From: Gonatopus flavifemur
Lineage: Eukaryota; Arthropoda; Insecta; Hymenoptera; Dryinidae
Length of the DNA stretch: 64,000 nt
Reading direction: 5' to 3'
NCBI GenBank assembly: GCA_018340375.1
Contig: JAFFJZ010000010.1
Coordinates: forward strand, 9,052,001 to 9,116,000
In this document: positions 34,335 to 45,859 of the stretch, piece after piece
Layout of the letters: every line of letters starts with the position of its first letter
Position numbering within the stretch: the first letter of the stretch is position 1
Notes under the pieces: generated by a model
What the model was told of the DNA's origin: nothing
What the model saw: the letters and a program-made list of their open reading frames with translations, nothing else
The model's database searches: none
Position numbers and translations under genes: made by a program

Positions 34335-34374
34335 AGGAAGAAGAATAAAAAGAAGAAGAGGAAGAAGAAGAAGC
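34335..34374 (+). repeat. (GAA)n-type microsatellite
   Basis: GGAAGAAGAATAAAAAGAAG followed by further GAAGAG units. It encodes the serine run of the minus-strand frame 34270-34464, which is therefore not called a gene. Confidence 0.85.
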
Positions 34375-34509
34375 AAGATCAACAGCAGTCACAGTAGCAG
34401 CGAAAGTTGAATCTTTTGAACCTCTCAAAGTGATATGCACTAGTTTTCTTTCATTTTTTCTCAACGTGTATTTTCACTCTACATCTTTACTCGCGATTCT
34501 GCTCGCGAA

Positions 34510-34580
34510 ATGACTAACGTGTGGAAGAAAGAGAAGGAGAAAGACTCGTGGCTGGTACCGACTAATCCGGAGTTTGTTGC
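34510..34580 (+). CDS. Candidate first coding exon
   Basis: ATGACTAACGTGTGGAAG opens 23 codons (MTNVWKKEKEKDSWLVPTNP, then EFV) and ends two bases into a codon at a perfect GTAAGT donor (34581-34586). G at -3 and a CpG-bearing context upstream are compatible with a translation start. No matching acceptor and second exon could be identified, and the reading phase at the donor does not fit directly onto the exon at 50967. The stretch is short, so chance is a real alternative. Confidence 0.22.
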
Positions 34581-34797
34581 GTAAGTCAACTTATGACTAC
34601 AACATACTACAGTACATAGCACAGTGAAGACATTGGTGTTCGAGTGAAGTGACGAAGAGAGATATAACATTATGTTGCGTGGTGATTACTGCACTCAACA
34701 GATTTTACTCTCAAATCAAGATTATGCATGGATGGAAGGAAGATGGTTTCTCATCACAGCATATATTTTTCATCACATGAGTTGAATAAAATTCACA

Positions 34798-35262
34798 CTA
34801 AAATAAGGGAATATATATTGGAATGAGTATTTTATATAACGATAAATTATCAATCAATTTTTCCTGGTGTTCAAACATTGAAAATAAATGATCGATTGCG
34901 AAATATTGATCACTCAAGTGGATAACCATTTCACAGTATTTTTGTATTTTATCGGAAGTTAGAAAGGATGATAGGAAGCTTTTGTTCAATGAAACAATAT
35001 GAATGGGAAGGATACAAAAATCTATCAACACATCTGCTTCCTGTTCGGGTTTGTGGAGTGCATAGAATGCGCAGCAGTATAAATGATATCTAGCATCTTC
35101 CATTGACGTTACAATTTCAATGCCTCGAAGGACAAGTGAATGTGTCTCATAGGCATCAATAACGTATTTGTAATGCAAATAATAGTGCGGCACCCTCTCA
35201 AGGTTGCGTTGTATCTTGCGAAGAGTATATATTCGAGTATCGCATTGATGATTGAAGATCAT
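34798..35262 (-). CDS. Hypothetical protein frame, 154 codons
   Basis: The longest open frame in the window. From the ATG at 35262 it reads MIFNHQCDTRIYTLRKIQRN and continues with ordinary amino-acid use: no runs, and many Tyr, His and Cys including YHLYCCAFYALHK at about residues 59-71. The frame stays open for seven more codons upstream of this ATG before a TGA. I see no signal peptide, zinc finger or other known motif, and the DNA does not belong to any repeat family recognised here. It may be an exon, a gene fragment or a decayed mobile-element gene; a chance frame cannot be excluded in DNA of this composition. Confidence 0.3.
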   Translation of the reverse strand: MIFNHQCDTRIYTLRKIQRNLERVPHYYLHYKYVIDAYETHSLVLRGIEIVTSMEDARYHLYCCAFYALHKPEQEADVLIDFCILPIHIVSLNKSFLSSFLTSDKIQKYCEMVIHLSDQYFAIDHLFSMFEHQEKLIDNLSLYKILIPIYIPLF

Positions 35263-35869
35263 ACGAGCGTATAGGTGGCTCCATCATCCATTGGAAATTT
35301 CTTCTCGCATAAATCATGCGAAATTAGATTCACGACAAGCTATTAAATCTTCCGAGAATTGATCTTTCAAGATATCTGAAAAAGTTTGTATAGAATTGGA
35401 ATTTTAAATCTCCAAAGAACAGTGTTTCGAGAAAAACTTTTATCCGGAAATTGAAAATGTCTCTTCTTTAGAATTGAATGAGGCTTCAAAGATGAATCCC
35501 TGGGAGTTTGAGAACTTTCCATGAGTCCTGCTTCACGTAATTCGGTTGGAGACTTTAAGCTAGAAAGCTTTGAAATTATTCAGCGTTAGAAACAGTATCC
35601 GTTCAAAATGGGCTTAGAATGAGCACATAAAATGTGATGGCTACTCCCTTTTCTCGTGGCTATATCTAAAATAATAGGCTGCTACAGCTATTTATTAACT
35701 GCCATACCGCAAGTTTTGAAGTTTATATTTATGGGAGTGAATTTTGATAGAATTGTTTGATTAAATGTTCGAGTAAACAAACTATATAGTTCACGGAAAA
35801 GAGAAGATCTCGAGTCTTTCAATGAAAATTTCACCCAAATGTTACCCAGATAAGAATGTTTGGATTCCG
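35263..35869. other. No gene seen
   Basis: AT-rich DNA with no recognisable element. The frame 35688-35915 (-) is not supported. Confidence 0.35.
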
Positions 35870-37230
35870 CCAATGCTGACAATAGAATACAGTTTGACGC
35901 AATGCTGACAGGCAAGGCTTGGGAAACTATAAATATTCAATGTTGATTAACAACAAATATAATATTGAGCCGATATCGGTGTTCAACGAATTTCGGTTGT
36001 CATCCTACTATTGATTCACAATTCTGCCAGGCTTAGCGCTTGCTAGGCTCATCCTTGGCCCAACATTGACCGAACGATAGATTTGATTGAAAGTGAGGAC
36101 CATTTGAAACGTGGTTGGATATTGCCACCAACTGTGGTCTAGCCCATATAAAAATCTTCAGGCTCCGCCAATGCTGACGACGGAATATAGCTAGAAGCAA
36201 GGCTGCCAGCCAAAGCTGGGCAATCTATGTAGGGACAAGGATGGTTGACAATGGTCTAAACATTGTACCAATATGGGAAGTCATAAATCGACTTCATTGA
36301 TCCATCATTGATCATTGGCTGCGCCACGCTTGGCCCATCCTTCAACCAATATTGCTTGAAGGAAAACGCATGCTTTCAACAGAGGCTCTCTAGGGCTTGG
36401 CGGGACACTGATCCAAGCATTAGGCAACTCTGAATGACAATGGATTCTCATGTTGCACCAAGCATGGGTCGTAGCTTGATCCAGCTTGGGCAATAGCTTG
36501 GCTCAGCTTGGGCGATGGCCTCGCTCAGTTTAGGCGTTAGCTTGACTCGACTTGAGTAATAGCTTGGCTAAGAGTGAAACTTCCTTCTCAAACAGCAAAT
36601 TACAATAACTCTCACCAGAGTGATGCTTGTTTCCTGCGAGTGGCGAACCAAGCATTCAATCAATATATAAGTCTCCTTTGAAGATTCCATGACAGAAATA
36701 ATTCTTCATCTGTTCCCAGACCCGCCTACTTCTACGCCAGGACCACCGGATTTACGTCATTCATCAGTTTCAACTAATCAGAAAAATTACATGTTGAAAT
36801 TCTCCGACATTCATTTCGTTCAATCGAAATGATAGAATGGATTTTTTATTTTATTTTCAATTACAATAAAAAATAAAAGTGACCATTGGCATGAGATGGG
36901 TGCAACCCTGCCGCAAGATTGCTACAGCGTTGGCTCATCCTTGGCGAACAAATTTTTGTATGGTCTGCCATTGACGGCATATGCTATCACAACCCTGTTT
37001 CCAGTGTTGGGTCTTGATTGTGGAAACAAATGGGCTGAGGCTGAAATGATGTTATCATTTCAGAGTTGCGCCATGCCTGGTAGCCTAGGCTCGGCCCATC
37101 TTGGTGAGCCTTGCGGCAACCTAGCGCCCATGGTCAATTTTTATCTGGGAGTCTGGATAAAAATTATTTTGCAATGTAGCGCCGATCATTGGTAATAGCA
37201 TGGCTCAATATTGGCATGCTCTTTAATTTT
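35870..37230. repeat. Family F-related repeats, copies 3
   Basis: 35870-36560 and 36890-37230 are filled with CAATGCTGAC, AGCTTGGGCAAT, TTGGCTCAGCTTGGG and GCCATGCCTGG words typical of the family; 36561-36889 between them is unique-looking. Boundaries are vague, as the words are degenerate. Frames 36305-36493 (-) and 36896-37195 (+) are composed of the same words. Confidence 0.5.
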
Positions 37231-37562
37231 AACTTTTGATGACTGAATTGCTAGCTAAGTTACCTATCGAGTGTTTTTTGCAAGTAGTGAGAGATGTCTA
37301 CCAGTGTCGGACTGGCCCTTCGGTATTTGGGGGCCCATTTAGTTTGCAGTTTCCTTTTTTTTGTAGAAATTATGATGAAATCTTGATTTCTCCAAGAGTA
37401 CGCCCCGTCTAGGGGGCCCGAAATAATTCCCACCCGGGGGCCTTGATACAAGCCAGTTCGATACTGATGTGTAAAAGAAATATATAAGACTCAAATAATC
37501 ATCTGGAACAGTCAATCGTTCTTTGTTCCAGGTTACACCAGAGAGCTCCTGCTGCTGATCTA

Positions 37563-38513
37563 CACAGAGGAAAATGTGTATGGTAGAACCGGCAATATAA
37601 GATTTGTCAACATTTTATTGCTCGTTATGCAATAAGTAGTTGTGCGTACAGCAGCATCAGATTGTTTCGTCAACAACAATTGTATTGCTGAAAATCACTG
37701 GTTTGAATAACAATATGAGTTGCCATTCCAACTCACAATAAACATTGTTGATTTGACAAAACAATATCAAGCAGCGACAACAATAAGTATCACAGAATTA
37801 ACAAACAAAAATGTCGTAACAAAATCCATTTATTGTCAAAATAGCTTTAACAGCATAATTTTATTCCCGTGAGACATTACTTTGATCCATTTCAGGAGAA
37901 AGTTAAAAATGATATCCAAGTGATATACATTCTTTTACAAACCCTTCTTCGATGAAGTTTTCCTTGAATTCAAAAACATAACAATCAATCCCAATTCCTA
38001 ATTGATGAATCCATTTATTCAATGGGCACAATTTTATGTTTGTCTTGAATATATAATAACTCTGAACAAAGTCGAGGATTACCATAAATGGCAATTCAAG
38101 TACTTAGTTGTCATCTTGGGGATCTGCTGATGTGATAAAGGCTTTGTTTCCCACTCGGAGGACTCGGGTTCGAATCTCGCTAAGTCAACTTTCCAACATT
38201 GAAACTTACAATCGCCTTTTTTTCACGTATGATTCAAACCACATCGTAATAGAATATTTGCAGAGATAAATTCGGATGAGAAATTTGTTTCCTCAGTCAA
38301 AAGTGATATTTTTTAAATAGGTCAATATAAATTATTGATATAACCATATGATATTGCAAATTTGAATATTCGAATTGTTAATAATGTTGACAATATAATA
38401 TTGTTGCCTATTTAGCAATAGTGGCGGTCATATTTTTACATTTATTGTGGGTTGATATATAACAATACCTTATTGTCAATTCAGCAATATTATTGTTAGT
38501 CTTTTTCTCCGTG
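37563..38513. repeat. Large TA-flanked element with ACAATA words
   Basis: Left end CACAGAGGAAAATG and right end CTTTTTCTCCGTG with TA on both outer sides. AACAATA, TATTGTT and TATTGTCAA recur throughout both halves, giving loose inverted symmetry. A SINE-like head lies at 38123, probably a later insertion. Confidence 0.6.
38123..38185 (+). repeat. tRNA-derived SINE-like head, copy 3
   Basis: GCTGATGTGATAAAGGC (A-box region) and GGGTTCGAATCTC (B-box, matching GGTTCGANTCC except for the last base) are spaced as in a tRNA promoter. A T run (CCTTTTTTTTCACG) about 35 nt downstream could stop pol III. The clearest member of the copy 1-3 group. Confidence 0.6.
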
Positions 38514-38619
38514 TATATTGTGTATACTTCTCATGGCTAACTTTAGCGACAAAAAAACCCCGAGTTGTTTACAAATAAATGAGAGGAACACAATATTATA
38601 TATTTTTGGATTAATTATT

Positions 38620-38830
38620 TTTTACAGTTTCATCATTGGTGGAACGTTGATAAACAAATGTTTCTATTGTCATTGTCTATTGCCATTGCTGCACCAACGA
38701 TGGATCGCCATTGGAAAAACATATTGACAAATCATAAAATGATGTTATCATTTCAGTGTTGCGTCATGCTTGGCTGCCAAGCCTCGACCATACTTTATCT
38801 ACGTTGCGCCATGCTAGCGCCAATAGTACA
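38620..38830. repeat. Family F-related fragment
   Basis: TCATTGGTGGAACG, ATTTCAGTGTTGCGTCATG and CTTGGCTGCCAAGCC resemble words at 36980-37110 (ATTTCAGAGTTGCGCCATG). Ends were not located. Confidence 0.45.
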
Positions 38831-38889
38831 TTTCTGTACGAGTATATTTCCCTCGATTCCCTAAATTCGACGAATTTCAAACGCTCCTA

Positions 38890-39170
38890 ACTTGAGTGGA
38901 CAGACAGTCTCGGGCCAGTAATCGATACTGATTGGACAAAGTTGAGCCAGGGTTCCACCATATTTCTACCATACGAACGAACAACACTGATACAGTTGTA
39001 AATGTTATACAGGCTCTTATGTAAAACGATGTTATCATGCCGATTTCTTGTCAGTGTTAATACCTCTGGAAGCTTTGGATTTACCAGTTCTGGCAACTCT
39101 GGCAGCGACACTGAACCAGTATCGGCTTGTGTTTCCTTTTCCTCATGAAATATTGTCGATAGATTTACGT
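38890..39170. repeat. Family E-related repeat
   Basis: GGGCCAGTAATCGATACTG, TGTAAAACGATGTTATCAT and GAACCAGTATCGG correspond to GGGCCTCATGTAAAACG, TTGTTATCATTTC and GCCAGTATCGAGCC in the 63500 copy. The minus-strand frame 38887-39180 lies in this repeat. Confidence 0.5.
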
Positions 39171-39180
39171 TATGAAACAA

Positions 39181-39285
39181 AAATAGATGATTCTCTTATA
39201 ATGTGAATTATTTGACAATATATTTTGTAGAAATCTCCATTTTAAGAATCTAAGCAATGTCTTGTCATCCTACATGGTAAATTTA
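39181..39285 (+). repeat. Copy of the right half of the 9121-9297 foldback
   Basis: ATGTGAATTATTTGACAAT, then GTAGAAATCTCCATTT, then CTTGTCATCCTACATGG follow the same order as 9222-9297. The left half is absent or too diverged to see. Confidence 0.65.
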
Positions 39286-39307
39286 TCCAATTTTTTTTGA
39301 AAACCTC

Positions 39308-39601
39308 TCCGAGAAAAAAAGATGAGGTCTACAGAGATCCAGGTAGATCTCTTGAGATATATGTAGATTTCTTCAGATCTACATTTTGGCAAAAACAGAT
39401 CTACGAAAATCCACAGAGATCTTCAAAAATCTTTTTGAATTTTTCTATATTTTTTTGGATTCCTTGTAAAAGTGGAATCTTTGGGAGTGAGTGGATATCA
39501 GAAAACTCCAAAGATTGTTGCCTAAGTTGAGATGTTCAGGTGTGAGTAGATATAAATAGATTTGTAGAGATTTTTGCCAAAATATAATCTTTTTTTCTTG
39601 G
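39308..39601. repeat. Foldback-like element with AGATCTAC words
   Basis: Tips CCGAGAAAAAAAGATGA and AATCTTTTTTTCTTGG pair. GATCTACAT, AGATCTACG, TTTTGGCAAAAA and TTTTTGCCAAAA occur inside. The 77-codon frame across it is not supported. Confidence 0.5.
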
Positions 39602-40985
39602 ATTCTCAATCGATAAGTGATGTGATAATCGATGAATCAAGTTCTATCATAAGTTACATCAATCTGCTGCTAGTTGAATTCACTTTCATTTGGTTCTTGA
39701 ACAGCGAAACAATTGATTTATGATATTTTTGTAGTGACAGTTACATTTCTCGCTGTCGCAGCCAAGTGAGTAACCGTGACAGTTCAGAAAGTAGAAATTT
39801 TGGACAAGAAAATATCAGGCATGCCTGATTTCCTATCAGGTCCTCATCAGGTTTCGTTACAGAATTCTTTCTCTATTTCGCTCGATTTTATAGAAATCTC
39901 ATCCGAAAGCTATTGTACCCCTGCATTACAACCCAACTTGAATCCTGTTAGGGGAATCAAATAAGTCCTTTGTAAGGGCCTCATAAGATTTTCCTTATTC
40001 ACGGTTATTAATCTCTTGCGATAGTTCTTTCTCTTCGGTACTTTTTATCCAATTGTGCGTTAAAGTGGACCACGAGAGTGATCCACAATCATCACTTCTT
40101 TTCCAATGAAATTAAATAATCAAAGCGGATAATATTTGATCCTCAATTTATACCTTGAATTCAGGGCCAAATTTGTGAAGTTTGATTTTCCAGCTTTCAA
40201 AGAGTGTCGAAAGAATCTCTCAAACCCGGATATTGCGTGGTATTTTGTTGATTAATATTCTTCCTCTATTTACATAACTTTCACCGTAAACGCGCACACA
40301 CGTGACAATTCGAAAAATACATGGAGAACATCTATGCGTAACGAGTCACACCGTGTATCGCATCTGCGTGTCGTGTGACGAATAGCGAAACTGTCAATCG
40401 TACGACGAATTGCTTTTTTTTCTCAGTTTTTGTCTTGCCTTTGATCAATACATTGCAATTTCTAATATCGCGTTAGGGACATTTCCACGACATTCGTTCG
40501 TTCGTCTGTCTTTTTATTGATATCTTTTTCTTCTCATTCTTTCGTTATTCCTTTTCATATACAATCGACCCGTACGTAAGCGTGAGCAGTTTTTCTGTTA
40601 TCGTGACCAAAGCACTCGTACTACTCATCTTCCAACGACGACACGCTCGTTCCGATTACGCCTCAAGCTCATTTCACACCTCGCGTACCGTGGTAGATGA
40701 CCTCGATTCTCTTTCAGTTCAGTGACTGAAAACTTCCGTGTTTCGCATGTACGTTTCCTACCTATTTTTTGTTTATACGTACAGTTGATAAATTATAAAT
40801 CGATGACAATAAGAAACATGGGAAAAGGAATGATGATGAGATCGACCGATAAACAAAACAGTTCAAGTTGAATTCAACGGAGAATTTCAATGTCTGTGGA
40901 TTGAGAGTTTTCAAATATTACTCGCCTCAAGGGAATTCAAATGACAAGCTTAAAGCTGTAATTAAGGAATTGGGTTCATCAATTT
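39602..40985. other. Mostly quiet DNA
   Basis: 39700-39790 has TCGCTGTCGCAGCC and AGTAACCGTGACAG words recalling families A and D. 40270-40800 is CpG-containing single-copy-looking sequence and could be regulatory, but I see no convincing promoter or exon. The frame 39776-39964 is not supported. Confidence 0.35.
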
Positions 40986-40989
40986 ATAA

Positions 40990-41240
40990 TGCTCTTGGCA
41001 TTCATTGAAGCCTGGAGCAAACCATCGCTGATCCCTGGCCCAATGTAGACTGAATAAAGTGTATAAGTGTTGCGCCAAGTATTGACAATAGCTAGGCTCA
41101 ATCATCGTCAGTCTCGTCTCAAGCTCAGTCCAGTCAGTTTGTCGATGTTGGTTTAATGTTGAAATAATCTTATCATTTTACGCAGTCACGCTATGCACTC
41201 CAATGAGCGAATGGATGAGCTTGGGTCATTCAAATTCTGT
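40990..41240. repeat. Family F-related fragment
   Basis: TGGAGCAAACCATCGCTG, GCGCCAAGTATTGAC, ATAGCTAGGCTCAATC and TGAGCTTGGGTCATTC words match the 36000-37200 repeats. Boundaries are approximate. Confidence 0.45.
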
Positions 41241-41249
41241 TTGAGAAGA

Positions 41250-42710
41250 GTCTATTGACTAAAACATGTCCACGACCTCCATTCCTGTTTATGTATTCAA
41301 AGTTTCAGATGAACTCGAAATTCGATGTGTATTATTTATCCAAAAAGCGTCCGAAGTTCCCAGTCTGTGATGTCCAAAGTATGTATATAATTCATCCAGC
41401 GTGTCTTGACTTATCTGAAATGCATCTGGAACTCTCTCACAATGATCGATTGTTGCTCAGTCGATGTTCATCCGTTTCAAATTTCAAGCCTTACCTACAT
41501 CTTACAATCAGAAGTTTCACCGGTTTATTCCGTGGAACTCCTTGGAATAAGAATATGAACCTATGCACTTATCGCATCGCCGCACGGGAGAAGCGGATAG
41601 ATTCCTGCTTTGATTTCAAGAATGTCTCCTTGCGATTGATATGTGATCGGTGCTCGTGCGCTAGTTCTTAGATTTTTTTCCTCCGTGTAGAACCAAAGAT
41701 CAAGTTTTATTTGTAAATCAAAAATAACACAAAACACGATGACCATGATGAAAACATCAAATCTTTATTTTAAGATCCAGAAAAGATTTTGTATACCCCT
41801 CGTTCCGAGTGATAAGCATTCAAATTCCATTTTTCTGCATATGTACGTATCCTCCCTACGATCTTTCAATGCCGTACTAATGAGGAATTTTTTAAATCCA
41901 AAATATACGAACGCAACATCAAACGAACTATAAATACCCGAACGTGTAAAATGAAAAACGACGACATAAGGAATCATTTCGTACACTCATGAAGAAGAAT
42001 TCTACCCTAACCGAATGAGGGTGCATTTAAAATTTTTACAGACGATGGAAAGATAATCCGAACTTGGCTCCAATTCAACAACGACGGTTTTAGCAGTTTC
42101 TAGAGGGAAAAAGACGAAGATACGAGGGAAAGAGGGAAACGGAAAATACAACTCATTTTGACGTTTTCTCTTTTGAAAATCAAAATAGACTCTCTTCTGT
42201 GCAAAAGCAACGGCAGTGCCTTCTCCCGTTCCTCTGTGCATCAGGCAACGCAGACAAGCGTTCCCAAGTTCTTAAAAAAATGATTATTGTGGTGTTTTCA
42301 CTTCGTAGGGAGTAAGGTTTAATAATAGTTAATCTCACAAATGTATTGAAGAAGCAGCAATACTGCTCTCATAACAATACTGTTCAGTTGTTACAGCCTC
42401 AAGTAGCAACGTTCTGAAAATATACGTGTTCGAATATTCTATGGAGATTCTTATTACATGCGAATATATTCTACGCGCATTCTCAGAATATTTGAATGAC
42501 ACTGTTTCAAATATTCTCAGAATATGATGCCACGAATATGGTGGTGAAAATAAAAATTCAATATAAACTTCTGCATGTCACCGAAAAACTACTTCAAAAT
42601 CAATGTTTTTCATCATTGAACATCAGTAATCTTGAATTGTTAGCAATATTATGAATTCACATGGATGGATGAGATACTTATGATCGCAACATGCAATCAT
42701 AATATATACG
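41250..42710. other. No gene supported
   Basis: A 138-codon frame (41255-41671 +) has no recognisable motif; its end runs into TTTTTTTCCTCCGTG (41673-41687), the tip of a foldback-type element, so at least part is repeat-derived. Frames at 41739-41986 and 42002-42241 are unsupported. 42410-42540 holds AGAATATTC words like those near 43100-43230. Confidence 0.35.
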
Positions 42711-42903
42711 CACTGAGAAAAAATATAGTGGAGTCAACTGCATATGAGTTTGGATACGACGAATCTCACCGCGAGATTGATTCAACTGAATATCGATTCC
42801 AGTCAATGCTCATTCGGTTATTTCAATCGATATTCAATTGAGTCAACCGCGTGGCGAGATTTGCCGCATCCAAGCTCATTGCTTTTGAGGATTATTTTTC
42901 ACA
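42711..42903. repeat. Foldback with CACTGAGAAAAAATAT end
   Basis: GGATACGACGAATCTC pairs with the complement of GAGATTTGCCGCATCC, and GATTCAACTGAATATCGATT with TCGATATTCAATTGAGTC. The right tip is ATTATTTTTCACAC. The frame 42744-42953 runs along the palindrome and is not a gene. Confidence 0.7.
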
Positions 42904-43790
42904 CATGGCACTCTCAGCGGAACATTTGCGATATTAAAATGCACATTTCATGAATTTATACAATACAAATTAGGATAATATATTATCCAAGGGTCTGTAG
43001 CCTGTCAACAACATTATTCGCCATTACTAAATCATCTCATCACGATACTTGCGCTTGCGCTGCTCATCAATCTCCCCCACAAACTTTGTACGCAGATTGT
43101 ACGAACGTCCCTAGAATGTTCGAAACAGTCTTATTCAAATGTTCTAAGAATCTTCTACGCTTTTTGTGAGAATATTCGATCAAGTACATTTAACGGATGT
43201 TGTGAGAATATTCGCAGAATATTCCGTGTTACGTGGGAGATATTGATATTCCTGCTACAATCGAACGAATCGTTCCAGATATCTTATTTTTACAAAGGAA
43301 AAGATCTGTTCAAATCCAAGAAATTGTTATTAGAATATAGGTACAAATGGATATTTTTCTAATACAAAACCGTGTTTTTTTTTTTAAAGGAGGGGCGAAT
43401 AATGAATATTCAAATCTATTGGAAGAATATTTGGACCTGTTCAAAGAAAGACTCTCTTGTGTATAACTGTCCTTCAGATCGTTACATTAACTACACATTT
43501 TTTTCAGTGTATTCAGTCATAATTACCAACATCCCTGTGGAAAACTTTGGATACACATATGTTAGAAATTTTCCGAACTTATTTGGAAATTTACTATCAA
43601 GTTATCGTGAAAATTCCACGAAATTAAAAATTTTCATATAAATGCAAGGTGGATCTTTCATACATCTACTGGAAATTAATTTTCCACACGATTGATAGGA
43701 AATTTCTTGTTGCTAGGTGAAGAAAAATTCCATTGATCTTTCACAATGCACAGTTATTGTTAGCAAACATTGGTGATATTTGAAAAAATA
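42904..43790. other. No gene seen
   Basis: 43090-43235 has AGAATGTTCGAA, GAGAATATTCG and CAGAATATTCC words suggesting an old small foldback. The 89-codon frame 43372-43641 (+) is AT-driven and unsupported. Confidence 0.35.
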
Positions 43791-43929
43791 AATATTTCGA
43801 ATGATCTTTGGCCTGAGTGATTCAGTTCATTCAAATTTCCTATTTGTAAAGAAATTTTGAGCTTTTGAACATCGCATAGAAACACGGAAAAAAGTGGATA
43901 CTATTGGGTATAAGAAATATTATACTGGT

Positions 43930-45145
43930 TACCCATGTGTGTATGGACCAATGGCCCAATGATGGACCAAGCCTGGCACAAGACCTGCCGAGACTTGTCT
44001 TGAACAATTTACCAAACTTAGCCCAGGCCTGGGAATGATGAGATCAGGACAAGCTTGGGCCAGTGGTTTTGCCAGGCCCCGTTCAATTCATTTACCATGC
44101 ACCAACCAATGCTTCTTTGATTACAGATATGGATGAAAAAAGTAATTAATTCATATTTCAGTTCATGACTTTCTCCCTCAGAATACCGTACATGAATTAT
44201 CTTAAAACGATAGAAAAAATGTGACAAGACTGGGACAAGCTTGTATGATCATTGGAACATTTGCATTCTTTGATATTCAAATTAATTTTTATTCTATTGT
44301 TGAATAATGCTCAAACTGAACTAATAAGATCTTACTGAAATACCGTAACATAAATCTTATAATGAACTGATCCTGTACGGAATCCAACATTGGAATCCTC
44401 CGAGTCACCCGAAGAACTGATGGTTCAAACCTATAGTGTGTAGAATTAATTATGGCAGGAAGATCGGGCCAGCCCTGGCCTGATGGTTATCCCCAAGTCT
44501 TCAGCCATTGTAAATTCAAAATTCAGTCAATATTTACAAACATTGTGCCACTCATCCCTTGTAAAAATGAATCATATATGCAGCATATATGACCACACAT
44601 GGTACATATATGATTTCACAGATTCATATATGACCCCTATATAATTCATATATGGGCCATATATGATTCCAGGCATTCATATATGGGCCATATACATTTC
44701 ATATATGGCGTTATGTTCCCTATATATGGGTCATGTTTGGTCCTTATATGGATTGAACAATCATATATGAATTTTATATGGTCATATATGCCACATATAT
44801 GAATTACATATGATTCATATATGACCATATATGCGTACCAAGTCCATATATGAATCGAATACAGTTTATATATGGCCCATATATGAATCATTTTTACAAA
44901 GGATGTGGGCAATATTGGCACAATTGTTCTCAAAGAATGCTCGATTTTTACATTTGTGCCAATCTTGTACCAAATGTAGTGACCATTTCAAAAATAATCA
45001 CAAATGTACCATGATTCACTATCCATTGGGAACAACGAGACGATCATGGAACAATATTGGGCCAATTCTTCTTCACGGAGGTTTGTTTCTGACACATGTG
45101 ACCACCTTGGGACAACCTTGGGTTTTTTTCAGTCTTGGCAAGGCT
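43930..45145 (+). repeat. Family F repeat, long copy, interrupted
   Basis: Begins ACCCATGTGTGTATGGACC, then AAGCCTGGCACAAGACCTGC, and ends near CAGTCTTGGCAAGGC. The order of blocks equals 30870-31707 (+) and the reverse of 51829-52612. A 353-bp ATATATGG-rich element interrupts it at 44553. The 127-codon frame 44831-45214 is repeat sequence. Confidence 0.75.
44553..44905. repeat. CATATATG array bounded by inverted termini
   Basis: The tips CATCCCTTGTAAAAATGA and TCATTTTTACAAAGGATG are near-perfect complements. Between them about 300 bp is a degenerate array of GGCCATATATGATTC / CATATATGG words, each nearly self-complementary. The 30870 family F copy reads straight through this point (GCCACTTATGTGGACAAT), so this is an insertion. 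The minus-strand frame 44646-44933 is the array read in frame. Confidence 0.8.
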
Positions 45146-45280
45146 ACTTTCGTAATAATTTTCGGCTTTATTTTACATTCAATTTCGAATACGATCATCC
45201 GAAATGACATTTGAGCTCTCTTTCGGACCATAAAAACAGTCATTCGATTTACTTCTCTACTGTGGCGTCTGACCTATTAA

Positions 45281-45484
45281 CACGGAGAAAAAAGTATTGC
45301 TGGCATAACAAGCAGGTCTGTTATTATAGCACCTACAAGAAAAATTAGCTGAAAGAGCAAGAAAAATGATTGACACAACTAAATGTTTTTGCTGACATAA
45401 ACAAATTTAAATATAGTAAATATTTTTGCAAGGACAACCAATTTCTTTGTAGGTGCTATAGTAGCAAACCATTTTTTCTCCGTG
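45281..45484. repeat. Foldback with AGCACCTACAAGAAA arms
   Basis: Ends CACGGAGAAAAAAGTATTGC and AAACCATTTTTTCTCCGTG pair. Inside, TATAGCACCTACAAGAAA pairs with TTTCTTTGTAGGTGCTATA. No clear TA flank is present. Confidence 0.8.
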
Positions 45485-45859
45485 AATTGAAACGATTCTC
45501 AATTGGGGATGGAATCATTCTGGGACCATGCAGTCAGACCAACCGGGCCATTACCCCTTAGTGTGCACACCCCCGTAGCGAATACATCGGGTGCAAATTG
45601 GGTCAACTTGGTCTCAAGTTATTTTCATTACTGGATATCTGAATGATCATGCACTTTTGTGGAAATTATTTAAATGTTTTCTGGCAGTAAACTGCTTAAA
45701 CTTCCAGGTTGTAGGTGGTATTTGCAGATAAAATAATCCCTCCCCCCTGAAAAACATACTCAAAGTTGGAGCTGTATAAAGGAAATATTCAAGTTCGATC
45801 AAAATGCTGGGAGCAAAATGACCCCGTGGGCACACTAAGGGTTAAAAATGCCATAATTT

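Larger units (their letters stand above)
43795..45250 (+). repeat. Family G repeat hosting a family F insertion
   Basis: 43795-43880 (ATGATCTTTGGCCTGAGTG to ACATCGCATAGAAAC) and 45150-45250 (ATACGATCATCCGAAATGA to ACTGTGGCGTCTG) match, in the same order and close together, 62870-62955 and 63040-63122. The 1.2 kb between them here is a family F copy, so the 62.6-63.1 kb locus serves as an approximate empty site. Confidence 0.65.

Noticed and set aside
41255..41671. 138-codon frame
   Set aside because: No motif or splice support; ends just before a foldback tip (CTCCGTG), so probably repeat-derived. Not excluded as an old gene fragment.
44646..44933. 95-codon Ile/Tyr/His-rich minus frame
   Set aside because: It is the CATATATG array translated.
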